From Mycosarcoma maydis (Eukaryota; Basidiomycota; Ustilaginomycetes; Ustilaginales), in contig NC_026500.1 in NCBI RefSeq assembly GCF_000328475.2, positions 124,001-188,000 of the forward strand: a DNA stretch of 64,000 bases. Direction: 5' to 3'. Numbering within the stretch: position 1 is the stretch's first letter; each line of letters begins with the position of its first letter. Positions 10,901 to 20,712 of this stretch are shown piece by piece. A program made the translations under genes and the position numbers. Under the pieces are notes generated by a model. That model worked only from the letters and a program-made list of their open reading frames with translations. It was not told where the DNA came from and did not search any database.

Positions 10901-12909
10901 CGTTCACGATGCGCGCGTTCGGATTCGATTTGCGATCGACGTTGGACGAGTTTTTTGGTGACGGCCAAAAACACTTCTTCGATACCGCGGTCGTCCTTGG
11001 CCGATACTTCCGAGACCTCGACCGTGTCCCAAGAGAGCGTCGAGTCGGGATCCAGCGTGGTGTCGGCACGACCTGCGTCGCTGCCTGCTGATCCGCTCGA
11101 CGCGTTACTGCTGCCAAAGCTGCTCGGTTTCAGTGCGCAAGCTGCTGCTGGCGGTGCTGCAGGCACGATGCCGGTGGTGTTGAAAGCATGCGTACCGCTA
11201 CCGCGTTGAAAAGCATTTAGTCGCGAAGCCGAGCCGATCGCCAAAGAACCCAGTCCGCTCAATCGCGACGAAGCGCGAGTGGGCGAGCCAGGACTGCCAT
11301 CTGAATCGTTTGAGCCACTCGTCGAAAAACCTAGTGGTGCTTGCATCTGATACAGCTCAAGCCAGCTTCGAACGGTATCGCGTGCAAATTCGAGCTCAAC
11401 CTGCCTCTGCGACCGCGCCAGATCGAGCTTGGCGCCAACAATATGAATCACCAGATCCGTCGTCATGTTCTTCTTGAGCTCTTCGATCCAGGTCCGGATG
11501 TCCATGAAGCTCGACATGGACGTGATATCGTAGACAATCACCGCGGCGTGGCTGCCACGATAGTACATGGGCGCCATGCTTCGGAAGCGTTCCTGACCTG
11601 CAGTATCCCAGAGCTGCAAGCGCACTTTGACGCCATCAACAATGAGCTTTTTGGTCAAAAAGCTAGCGCCAATGGTCGAAGGCGTCGATGCAATCGAGAA
11701 CTGGCCCGAGGTATAACGGTGCACGAGCGAGGTCTTGCCCACACCCTGAGAGCCGAGGATGACCACCTTGGCCTCGAGCTGATTGTTTGGCAGCGTGCCA
11801 CGTTCACGCAGGCGTGACGGCGGCGATGAAACCGAGAGCGAGCTGCCTGACGCGGCTGCGTTGGGAGACGGTTGCGTGTACGACAAGGTGCAGCTCGGCG
11901 CAGGCGAAACAGCGCCAGCGGCCCTATGAAGCTGACCGGCTGCGAGCCGGCTGGCGGTATCAGGCGACACGTTCGACACATTCGACACGCTTGACACCGT
12001 CTGTCGGCGCTGCGTGGGCCGGGGAGCGTTCCTGCCGCTGCTTGGGCCGTAGGTCATGACCACGCAGGACGACGACGACGACGGCGGCGGCTGCGGCTGC
12101 GGCTGCGGCTCCGCCAGAGTGCCGACTCCATGCGTGATGGTATGGCTGCGCCGAAGAAAAGCGCCTGTGTTGGACTGCAAGTTAAACAGCCTTGCTGAAA
12201 CGTCGGTTCGTTCGCTGTGGCGGCTGTTCTCGGTGAAGGGTGCGCCCATCTGACCAAACTCGCTCAGAGCCGAATCGAGCGTTGGGCTGGTGGAGCTGCG
12301 CCTTGCTCTTGGTGGCAAGCCAGCGGTCGTAGGTTGAGCAGAGGGCCATTGGCGAGGAGCACCGTACGGCGATCTGGGCGGTGCATCCGGATCGTACTGG
12401 TGGAGAGTCGCAGCTTTGAGTTTGCCCATGCTGGAGCTCGACTCTGCCAGCGGCTGCAGGGTCTCAACGGCGTTGCGCGAAGAGGCTCTACTCAGGCTCA
12501 AGCTGGGATGCGACGTGTGAAAGCGGGTCGACGAGATGAAAGCACGGCCGCTGTCTTGCTCTGTTAGCGAAGGAGATGCAGGAACCGAGTTAAGGCTCTG
12601 AAGACTGCTAAGCCTTGGACGGGACAGCCGCTTCGATGCGGAAGCCTTATAGGAGCGTGTTGTGCAAGGGTCGTTTGCTTGTGACGGTTTGACGCTGGCT
12701 GCATCGTCGCGTGTGTCGCCAGGCTGCGAGCGGCTTGGACCGGCGTTGTTGGACGATGACGAGGCGTCTTGCGGAGCCTGGAGATGCAGGGAAGGAAACG
12801 CGTTGAACTGCTTTTCCTTTGTTGGAGAAGGGGTAACCGCCGGCGATGAGAAGGCAGAGGGGAAAGGATGCTGGGGCATCATGGTGCTGTATACAACTTG
12901 TGCCGTCAT
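10807..12909 (-). CDS. Rab-like small GTPase with long N-terminal extension
   Basis: A 700-residue protein with a Ras-superfamily GTPase domain after about 375 residues of Ser/Pro-rich, probably disordered sequence. GTP-binding boxes: P-loop GSQGVGKTS near 383, the TIGASF switch I, WDTAGQE near 436, GAKLD in place of NKxD near 492, and VSAKDD near 635. The MAPMYYRGSHAA stretch resembles the Rab5/Rab22 group. Roughly 130 low-complexity residues are inserted between the G4 and G5 boxes. The protein ends in Cys-Cys-Ala, a plausible CCX geranylgeranylation signal, which suggests membrane attachment in vesicle traffic. ATG at 12909; a second in-frame ATG lies 12 codons later. The long, repeat-rich DNA upstream could hide another 5' exon. 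Confidence 0.8.
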   Translation of the reverse strand: MTAQVVYSTMMPQHPFPSAFSSPAVTPSPTKEKQFNAFPSLHLQAPQDASSSSNNAGPSRSQPGDTRDDAASVKPSQANDPCTTRSYKASASKRLSRPRLSSLQSLNSVPASPSLTEQDSGRAFISSTRFHTSHPSLSLSRASSRNAVETLQPLAESSSSMGKLKAATLHQYDPDAPPRSPYGAPRQWPSAQPTTAGLPPRARRSSTSPTLDSALSEFGQMGAPFTENSRHSERTDVSARLFNLQSNTGAFLRRSHTITHGVGTLAEPQPQPQPPPSSSSSCVVMTYGPSSGRNAPRPTQRRQTVSSVSNVSNVSPDTASRLAAGQLHRAAGAVSPAPSCTLSYTQPSPNAAASGSSLSVSSPPSRLRERGTLPNNQLEAKVVILGSQGVGKTSLVHRYTSGQFSIASTPSTIGASFLTKKLIVDGVKVRLQLWDTAGQERFRSMAPMYYRGSHAAVIVYDITSMSSFMDIRTWIEELKKNMTTDLVIHIVGAKLDLARSQRQVELEFARDTVRSWLELYQMQAPLGFSTSGSNDSDGSPGSPTRASSRLSGLGSLAIGSASRLNAFQRGSGTHAFNTTGIVPAAPPAAACALKPSSFGSSNASSGSAGSDAGRADTTLDPDSTLSWDTVEVSEVSAKDDRGIEEVFLAVTKKLVQRRSQIESERAHRERNSIFLSSTDADPSACSTQPIIVTNSWSCCA

Positions 12910-13574
12910 GTTCTGTATGCTGCTGAAGATGGAAGAGATGGGGCGATAGTGATGCGCACGAGCTTGATGGTTCGAGAGGGAATGTATATGCTACGCTGGA
13001 AATACAGTATACTCGACCAAAGATGATGAAGGCAAGGCGGTGGCAAAGATTGGAAGATAAAGAAGACAAGGTCGAGATAAAGGACAGCAGGAACGACAAC
13101 AAGATAGTCGCAATTGACCAGGTGGAGAAAGGAACCAGGATGAAAGCGTGGTGTCGGAGGAAGCAGCGACGTCTGAGACAGGGTCTAGTGTAGGTGCATG
13201 CCGCACAGACAAGCAGCTGTCTCAAAACTGCAAAGAGCGGAGCGGACCCTGCGTATCCAAAGATGATCTACTTGTGAGAGCTGATCAAGGAGATGGCGAA
13301 GAGGAGCGTAGAAGCTGTTGAACAGTGTCGAGAAGGCCGAGAGGGGATCGACAATGGGCGCGCAGAAGCGAGATGTGGGGGTTGGTGAGCGTGAGGACGC
13401 GATTGAGCGAGGGAAGAAGGGCAAAAGACGAGCCAGAGCCAGAGCCAGCGCCAGCGCCAGATGCGGATGAGGATGCGGATGCTTCAGCGATAGTTGCGAG
13501 AGGTGCACTGCATGCATAAAGGGATCGGACGAGACGAGGAGGCTGAAGCGCTTCGTGAAGGCTGAGGACGAATC

Positions 13575-13674
13575 NNNNNNNNNNNNNNNNNNNNNNNNNN
13601 NNNNNNNNNNNNNNNNNNNNNNNNNNNNNNNNNNNNNNNNNNNNNNNNNNNNNNNNNNNNNNNNNNNNNNNNNN
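13575..13674. other. Assembly gap of exactly 100 N
   Basis: One hundred consecutive N. The round number suggests a placeholder rather than a measured length. Flanking DNA is purine-rich on the plus strand with short repeats (for example GAGCCAGAGCCAGAGCC near 13430), so a repeat probably broke the assembly. Confidence 0.95.
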
Positions 13675-15342
13675 AATTCATGGATTGCAGCAAGGTGGGA
13701 TGGGCAAAGTTGCAAACGAGATTGACCAGAATGTGGCGAGACAGGGTCCGAGAATAGAGCTGCGGGTGAGCAGAAGCGAGACGTGGACAGCGGCGAAAGA
13801 AGAAGCAACACAAAGTCAGTAGAGGGAGGAGGCAGGAGGAGACGGGAAGGGTGTGTTGCGAAGAAAGGCAATTAGTTGGAAAGGAAAGCAGGGCTACAAG
13901 GTGGGTTTGCGGCGAGAGATGCGTGCGTGCAGCCGAAATGAGGAGCGTGCAGCTGGAAGAAGAGCCAAGTCAGAGCGAGGTTAGGTTGGCGGGTGAAGAC
14001 GAGGTGGATGCCAAGATCAAGGCGAGCTAGAGTAGATATGAACTATATCGTTGTACGGCGTGGATGGGAGTGGTGCATATATATGAGCTGCAGCGTGGGT
14101 CTAGTTAGTTGAATGTGTGGTGTGCACGATGCAGTGGATGGAATGTGTCGTGCGGAACGGCAAGGGTTTAGGCAGAGCTTGGTGGACAGGAGCACGAGCA
14201 CGAGCACGAGCGAGTGCAGGAGATGAGGAGCGTTTGCGAGATGGACTGCGAAAGGCGCCGATATATGTGCCAACCAGCGATGCACGATTCACGATTGAGT
14301 GGGTTGTATCGGCTGCATCACTGTGCAGACATTGACAGCGTCGTGCGGGTGCATGCATCCAGCAGATGTTATGGATGATTTGACAATTGCCATAGAACAA
14401 GCTGCGTAGCGTGTGGCAGCCGATGCTTTCATTCAGAGCACAACCGTGGCGGAAACATGAAATATGTGCCACAGCCACAGCCAAATCCACAGCCATAAGC
14501 GAGGCTCAGCGGGCTCAGCGCGGGCTCAACTGGGCTGATGGAGAGAGAGACGGAGAGGAAAGCGCGGCTGTCGACGATATGCAACAGAACGCGTTGACGA
14601 ACGATTCATGATTCGCGAGTCAGATTGGTGATGGCTGATTCGTGGTTCAGTCAAGAGTCAGGGTCCTCCTCTGCTTTGCCAGCCAAGCCCAAGCTAAGAC
14701 ACCCAACCGAAGCCAAGTCAAGCGAGGCGCCAGATTCATGATTCACGATTCATGATGCGTGGTTCGTGATTCTCGAATCGCACAGAACAGCACTCACGAC
14801 TTGAGCCGCTTATCGACCACCACAGTTGCTCATCTACAGCCCTAATCAAAGATGGCACATGCCCCACCTCGACGCTCCATCGAGCAATTCCGACGACTCG
14901 CTCCTCCTTTCTGGCCACCTGACTCGCACACTGTTCGCTCCCCGCTGCTCCTGCCTCCTCCTCTCCTCCTCGCCCGCGAAGCTGCTAGAGACGCTTGACA
15001 GGGGCGCGTCGCCGATAGCTCAGCGACTGATGCGTGAATGAGTGCATGAGGTTGCCAGCGAAATGGAGGCTTGCCAGCTGGCAGACAGTCTACTCTCACC
15101 GTTGACACTCACCAAGCCGCCGCCATGTCGAGCTCGGCTAGGGTCGAGTGCGAAACTCAGCCATCACGTTTCGCCCGCTCAGAGCCCACAGTGCGGGGTT
15201 CGGCTAATCGTGAATCGAGCTGGACAATACAAAGAAAGACAAATGAACGTGCTGGCGCGCCATCAACGACCAATTCGATCTAACTTATTTCGCGCTAACG
15301 CTTCATCATGACCTCACCGCATTGCTCTGTTCCGGCCGCGGC

Positions 15343-15343
<1 letters not shown>

Positions 15344-15385
<42 letters not shown>
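15344..15385. repeat. (GCT)14 microsatellite
   Basis: Fourteen perfect GCT units between GGCG and ATCG. The poly-Ala and poly-Ser frames across it are consequences of the repeat, not evidence of a gene. Confidence 0.9.
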
Positions 15386-15794
15386 ATCGTAGCGTGATAG
15401 GATACCAGCAACTCGCGGCCGTCTGTGCTGGAAAAGAGCAGTGTAATCCAAGATGACCCGAGACAATCCAACGTGAGCCTGAGCACGCCAACACAGAATC
15501 CGTTTTCCTGGAGGATCTTTCTTTAGATGATAAGCCCTGCTCACGAGTCGCTTGTCCGAGTCGTGTAAAGTTGATCTCCCGCTCACCATTCGTGCTTTGC
15601 GCATCCTCGAAAGTGCAACAAGACGAGCCGAGAGACATGCGCCACTAGGACTTTGGCTGTAGATTTTGGTCTGACGCCAGCTGGTCGGTCAACACCCTTT
15701 ACCTGTGCAAGTTGTCACTAGATTGACACAGAACGCCGTGTGTCGACACCAGCCAGCTTAGCGCTCCGCCTGTTCTCCGGTGTTGCACTCCTCT

Positions 15795-15833
15795 CGCGAG
15801 CCCAGCGAGCCCAGCGAGCCCAGCGAGCCCAGC
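15795..15833. repeat. 9-base tandem repeat (GCGAGCCCA)
   Basis: About four perfect head-to-tail copies of GCGAGCCCA in intergenic DNA, ending in GCAGAT. Confidence 0.85.
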
Positions 15834-16239
15834 AGATAGACGTGGAGTCAGCAGCGGAACTCGAACCGCCTGCAACAACACTGTGCAGCCACATTGACGA
15901 TTGGTGGATGTAAAATAATTCTGTCGCCGTGTGGGTCCAGACCCTGCCGTATTCACGATTCGCACCCTGAACAGCCACAAGCGCGCGTCTCTGGTGTAAC
16001 GTTAATCGTGAATAGAATCGTGAAAGGCCGTCTTGGATCAACACGAATTCCGGCATTCTTGTTCCGTGTAGCACAAGTCACGAGTCGTGAGCGTTGTGGC
16101 TATGGCTGTTGGCTGTTGCCATCCAATTATGAAATCCAAACGCGTTCGAGAGCGGTTGGTGCACGTGATTTGGCTCAACCCGTTGATGGATTTGGGGTCG
16201 AAATTCACGTGTTAGAGCTTCGATTCCACTCTTGATTCA

Positions 16240-16290
16240 CGGATTTGTGATTCACTGTTGTGATATTCGTGATTCACGATTCACGATTGT
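16240..16290. repeat. GATTCACGATT-type short repeats
   Basis: Several overlapping TGATTC / ATTCACGATT units upstream of the peroxiredoxin gene. They belong to the same dispersed family as those at 6767-6920, and a further pair sits at about 16690-16707. Confidence 0.75.
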
Positions 16291-16825
16291 GCGGTAGGCA
16301 AAGCACGCCATTGCTGCATGGAATGGTGTGCTGACCATGCCAAGGTGCCATAATGGCTGCAGGTGGTGTCAGACTGTCTTGTCGCACTTTGACAGCAGGA
16401 AACTGTTGTCGTCTCCACTCTGCCTGTCGCCACGACGCTGCAGCTCGAGAAGCAAAGCTCCGTGCGTAATTTCTTCTAATCGTGAATGCGTTCGCGCAGC
16501 CAACCGCTGTCGTAGTCATTCAAGAATTAGCTGATACAAGTTGTCGCTTGTCGCCAAACCGCGTCTGTCTAGCGCCGCAAAGAGTGGACGATGTTGTGCT
16601 AGTTACAAAAATGGTGTGTGGTGTCGGTGAGTGTCGACATGCATCTGTGGAGAGCGCGGCTGAGAGGCGGTTGGTGCATCTACCCCGAGCATTCACGATT
16701 CACGATTTTGTTCGTGTCGAGTCTGTGCACCAACTACAAGAAGCACTTGATCTTGGCACTTTGAGAGATCGCTTTTGTCTTGCAACCATCATCTCTTGCT
16801 CTATCGACACAGACTTTTCTTCAAA

Positions 16826-17572
16826 ATGCCTGGCCTTCGTCTTGGATCGATTGCTCCTAACTTTACCGCCGAGACGACTCAGTAAGTGATTCTTCCGAGC
16901 TGTTACGTGGCACGTAAGATCATGTGTGCTGACATGGATCGCGGTCGTTTGACTTGCAACAGCGGTGTGCTCAACTTTCACGAGTACCTCGGTGATTCGT
17001 GGGGAATTCTGTTCTCGCACCCGGATGACTTTACTCCTGTATGCACGACCGAGTTGGGTGAGGTAGCGCGCAAGGCGCCCGAGTTCGAGAAGCGCGGCGT
17101 CAAGATCATTGGTCTTTCAGCCAACGACATTGCGTCGCATGATCGATGGATCAAGGACATCAACGAAGTCGGCAACACTTCGGTCAACTTCCCCATTATC
17201 GGCGACAAGGACCGCAAGGTTTCGACCGAATACGACATGCTCGATGCGCTCGACCCTACCAACGTCGACGCCAAAGGCATCCCCTTCACCGTTCGTGACG
17301 TGTTTGTGATCGACCCGAAAAAGGTGATCCGTCTCAAAATCTCGTACCCTGCCTCCACAGGCCGTCACTTTGACGAAATCCTCCGTGTCATCGACAGCCT
17401 CCAGATCGGCGACAAGTACAGAGTCACCACTCCCGTCAACTGGCAAAAGGGCGACAAGGTCATCGTTCATCCCAGCGTCCAGGGCGAGGAAGCCGAAAAA
17501 CTCTTCCCCGGCTACGAAACCGTCAAGCCGTACCTGCGCTTCACCAAGGACCCTTCCACCTCCTCGGCTTAA
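16826..17572 (+). CDS. 1-Cys peroxiredoxin (Prx6/Prx1 type)
   Basis: A 221-residue thiol peroxidase of the Prx6 subfamily, which reduces hydrogen peroxide and organic hydroperoxides. Exon 1 is 16826-16881, an 81-base intron runs 16882-16962 (GTAAGT...ACAG), and exon 2 is 16963-17572. Splicing joins the N-terminus MPGLRLGSIAPNF to GVLNFHEYLGDSW, as expected for the family. The peroxidatic cysteine is Cys46 in FTPVCTTE. No second cysteine occurs in the spliced protein, so it is a true 1-Cys enzyme needing an external reductant. The Prx6-type C-terminal dimer domain is complete. No presequence is visible, so a cytosolic location is likely. An open frame starting within the intron (16886) is an artefact. 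Confidence 0.93.
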
Positions 17573-17612
17573 ATCGCTCTAACGCCGTCTCGCGCGGTTC
17601 TTGTCGACAACC

Positions 17613-17613
<1 letters not shown>

Positions 17614-17649
<36 letters not shown>
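17614..17649 (+). repeat. Poly(A) tract of 36 A
   Basis: An uninterrupted run of 36 adenines begins 41 bases after the peroxiredoxin stop. The run resembles a genomically encoded mRNA tail or a slipped homopolymer. It separates the convergent peroxiredoxin and AMMECR1 genes. Confidence 0.9.
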
Positions 17650-17654
<5 letters not shown>

Positions 17655-17783
17655 CCACACACCTGAATGCACCTACACATATTGGATTGCACGACGGCTT
17701 GCATTTGTACAAAACACGATGCATGGCATGCTGATACCAACATGATGGAATCGAGTGAAGATCGACGAAGCGCGCGTGTGTGT

Positions 17784-18512
17784 TCAAAGCGTCTGCTTCC
17801 ATGCGACAAACTGATCGTAGGTGCACGACACTTTGTCGGAGCGATACCTGGTGACGCTCAACGAGTTCCTGACGTCGGCGGTGATCTTTCCAGTAAAGCC
17901 GGCTTTTCTTATAGCTGAATCGATAGCGTCCAGCTTGGACCAGCCTTGTTCCGGGATCACATCCGGCAGGTACGTGGCGGTCAAATAGCGCCGACTGGCA
18001 AAGCGCCCGTTGTTCCAGGTGGGAGCTGGTGTACTCGTACCCGATCCGCTCGACGAGCTAGCGCTGTCTTCGGCAAGTAACGACTTGCGCGTCAATGCCG
18101 GGTTGGGTAGATGGATGTAGATGCCATGCACGCCCACCTGCCAGTCCAGATGGTCGTCGCATTCCTCAAAGTCGGTCAGCAATGAAACGCCGCACTCGAG
18201 ATGCGAGAGTTCGCTCGGCGAAATGGGTGAGAACCGACTGTCCTTGAACGCCGATATGCTGGCATACTCGGCGAGACCCTGAGCAAGTGCGTGTGGCTCA
18301 AACGTTCCGATGCAGCCTCTCAACCGAGGCGTCGCTGTCGTGCGCGAGCTGGTCGCCAAGATGTTCCAAGTGACAAACAGTGGATACTCTTGTCCATCAT
18401 CAGCAAACGGAGGCGTCGGTTCGGGTGTAGAGCGTGGATTAAGTTTGTGTTCGATCACCAGAAAGCAGTAGTAGCAATGCTCGATAAGAGCTGCACAACG
18501 ACCAGGAGTCAT
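17784..18512 (-). CDS. AMMECR1-domain protein
   Basis: A 242-residue protein made almost entirely of one AMMECR1 domain, a conserved family from archaea to humans whose biochemical role is still unclear. The signature LRGCIGTF is present near residue 64, followed by the family motifs DSRFSPIS, a WQVGVHGIYI strand and, near the C-terminus, a conserved helix ending in TYDQFVAWK. A Ser/Gly/Thr-rich insert of about 25 residues lies near 150. The ATG at 18512 gives the usual start, about ten residues before the CYYCFLVIEH segment. Convergent with the peroxiredoxin gene, the stops being about 210 bases apart. Confidence 0.9.
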   Translation of the reverse strand: MTPGRCAALIEHCYYCFLVIEHKLNPRSTPEPTPPFADDGQEYPLFVTWNILATSSRTTATPRLRGCIGTFEPHALAQGLAEYASISAFKDSRFSPISPSELSHLECGVSLLTDFEECDDHLDWQVGVHGIYIHLPNPALTRKSLLAEDSASSSSGSGTSTPAPTWNNGRFASRRYLTATYLPDVIPEQGWSKLDAIDSAIRKAGFTGKITADVRNSLSVTRYRSDKVSCTYDQFVAWKQTL

Positions 18513-19776
18513 GGCTGGCTCGAGCGCCGATGTCGACGTTGACGTGAAATCGCAAGCGTCTATCTAAGGCTGAAAGTTGTGGAAGTGAAAGAGGTCGCCG
18601 CAGGTTCGTCAACGAATGAAAATGCCGTGCAAGCCAGGCACGACAAAGCACGAGCAGCGAGTGGCAGCGACGTAGACCTGACGTCGCTCGTTTTGTCAAG
18701 CAGACAGTGCAGACAGTGCCAACCTGTGGCTGCGCGGATGCCGGCTCAACGACGACGCCCAACCAGGCCGTAAGCAACCAACTGGGAACCGAACGGATGC
18801 GTCGGAAGATCTCGATGCTGTTGTTTGCGCGACTTGATGAGGGAGAATGTGTGGTGGAAAGATGGAAACATGTGAACTGGCCCAGGCAGTCGGTTTTCAA
18901 AGTCACGAGTGGCAAGCGCAGTCGACGTGGACCCTGCGTCAGATAAGCTAGCGCCCCGTGCCCAAGCAACGAGCTTGTTAGGGTTGTGATTGCTGACAGA
19001 ACATGTAAGTCACGAGTGCTCACATGTCCAAAGAGTTCCAAATTCATTGCAGAAAACGAGGTCACAAAATTCCGCAACCTTTGCCATCTCGACACAAAGC
19101 GACATCAGGTCCCGCAAAGCGATACCCGCTGAAGCCATCGAATAGACAACAGAGGCAATCGTGAATGAAACCTTGAAAACTCTCAACTGTTGACGAAACT
19201 TGTCGAGGTGTTGGTCTCACTTGCTCGCTTCGGCCGGTACAGAGAGCGTCTACAAATGACATCAGCGTGCACTTCTTGCACGTTGTATCATTGTTGTATT
19301 AGTAATAGTCGAGAGTTGAAGGTAAGTTAACTTAAGTTATAATAGGTAACTTAACCTGACCCTGCTTCAACTTGATACGCTTTCAGCGGTTAATCAACCA
19401 GAAAAAGAAAACAAACCCAGTTAAGTTGAAAATACAAGCAACGTGTCTTCCAAGTGCACACTCGTGACTGCAACTGTAACTGCAACTGCAACTGCAACTG
19501 CAATTGCAACCGTGTCTGTGCGTTGCGCTTTTGGTAAATTCCTCACGCCTCGCGCTCGGCTATGTCAACGTGCGCCTGCGTGCATCGATCCTCCACACGC
19601 TCACAACCAAGCTTCAACTCACGCTCGTGATTCGTGGATCCTGCTCGGGTGCTCTGACCGTTGCTCTGCTGCTGCTGCTGCTGCTGCTGGATTACCAATA
19701 GCGCATTCAAGACAGCTCCCCCTCTCTATCCCTTCCACCACCAACCAACCGAATCTGCACATCGCTCGCTGCAAAC
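18513..19776. other. Divergent intergenic region
   Basis: No supported gene. It contains an AT-rich block with imperfect dyad symmetry (GTTAACTTAAG ... GTAACTTAAC, about 19325-19362), a hexamer array of ACTGCA (about 19467-19500) and a short CTG run (about 19667-19689). A 218-codon frame (18439-19095 minus) overlaps the AMMECR1 gene in another frame and has no domain. Confidence 0.55.
19467..19500. repeat. ACTGCA hexamer array
   Basis: Five to six near-perfect copies of ACTGCA (one with TAACTGCA spacing) upstream of the TspO gene. Confidence 0.8.
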
Positions 19777-20467
19777 ATGTCCAACCTGCCCGGCCTCCTC
19801 ATTGACATTGTAGGTGCTACTCGGTTCGCTGAGCTGTGCGCTCGTCACTCGCGTATGCAAATGCTCGGTTTTACCGCATGATGCTGACGTTTGGCTTCTC
19901 TCCATCCACTTGCCGCCCCTATCGTAGCCGCGCAACCCGATCCTCGCGGTGGGTATCCCCGTCGCGGTCGGTGTTGTGAACGGGTTCGCCACCAAGTCGT
20001 CCAACTACTCTGCCGATTCGGTGTGGTACAAATCGCTCAAAAAGCCGTCGCTGAACCCTCCGTCGTCGTACTTTGGCATTGTGTGGCCTGCCCTGTACGC
20101 GTCCATGGGCTGGGCGTCGCACCTTACCGTCAAAGCTCTCGATCGAACGCCGCCCGGTTTCGGTCGCGACACGGCCAAAAAGGCGCTCACCCTCTACTGG
20201 GTCCAGCTCGGCCTGAATGCGCTCTGGTCACCGCTCTTCTTTGGCACGGGCAACGTGGGCTTGGCGCTCGTCAACATTGGCGCGCTCACAGGTACCGTTG
20301 GATACTGGGCCGCCACCGTCAAGGATGTAGACGAAACGGCCGGCTGGTTGGCGCTCCCTTATGTCGGCTGGATGGTCTATGCCACCTACCTCAACGCTAG
20401 CATCTGGTGGCAGAACTACGGCTCCTCCAAGTTCGGAAAGCTCAAGAAGGACGCCAAGGATCTTTAA
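19777..20467 (+). CDS. TspO/MBR family translocator protein
   Basis: A 190-residue five-helix membrane protein of the TspO/MBR family, associated with porphyrin/sterol binding and stress responses in mitochondria (animals) or other membranes. Exon 1 (19777-19809) encodes 11 residues (MSNLPGLLIDI). The intron is 19810-19927 (GTAGGT...CGTAG), and exon 2 is 19928-20467. Family motifs: WYKSLKKPSLNPPSSYFGIVWPALY is the conserved first loop, followed by the aromatic helix segments LNALWSPLFFG and YATYLNASIWW. The C-terminal tail is basic and rich in Lys (KLKKDAKDL). The fungal substrate is unknown. The first-exon assignment rests on good splice sites and frame continuity. Confidence 0.9.
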
Positions 20468-20712
20468 ATGATTCTCTTGTTTCTTTCCACGAACGCTGCA
20501 TCGAACCGTATTCCTGCACAGATTTTTTTTTTTTGAATACGATTCCAACGATTCCTTCCACCCATATGAAATACACACTCGTGACTGTTGTTGGACGTTG
20601 GAACATACCATTGCCTGTTTGGAGGGTGAGGTTTGATATACGCACCGCCCAAGCCGTGTCATACTAGTGATTACAAATATCTAGTGATTACAAAAGCGCC
20701 ACACTTACAGGA
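20468..20712. other. Short convergent spacer
   Basis: It holds the 3' UTRs of the TspO and Asp1/Vip1 genes and a T12 run at about 20523. Nothing else is seen. Confidence 0.6.

Larger units (their letters stand above)
12910..16825. other. Large repeat-rich intergenic region with assembly gap
   Basis: A 3.9-kb spacer between the divergent Rab and peroxiredoxin genes. Short open frames exist on both strands; their translations are low-complexity or overlap each other, and I support none of them. It contains an N gap, a (GCT)14 run, a 9-base tandem repeat and many CACGAATC-type units. Confidence 0.55.

Noticed and set aside
13185..13871. 228-codon minus frame across the N gap
   Set aside because: It spans 100 N of unknown length and is made of repeat-driven low-complexity residues.
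15295..15604. Small Ala/Ser-rich frames around 15344
   Set aside because: They are produced by the (GCT)14 microsatellite in two frames.
18439..19095. 218-codon minus frame upstream of and overlapping AMMECR1
   Set aside because: Overlaps the AMMECR1 gene in another frame and shows no recognisable domain.
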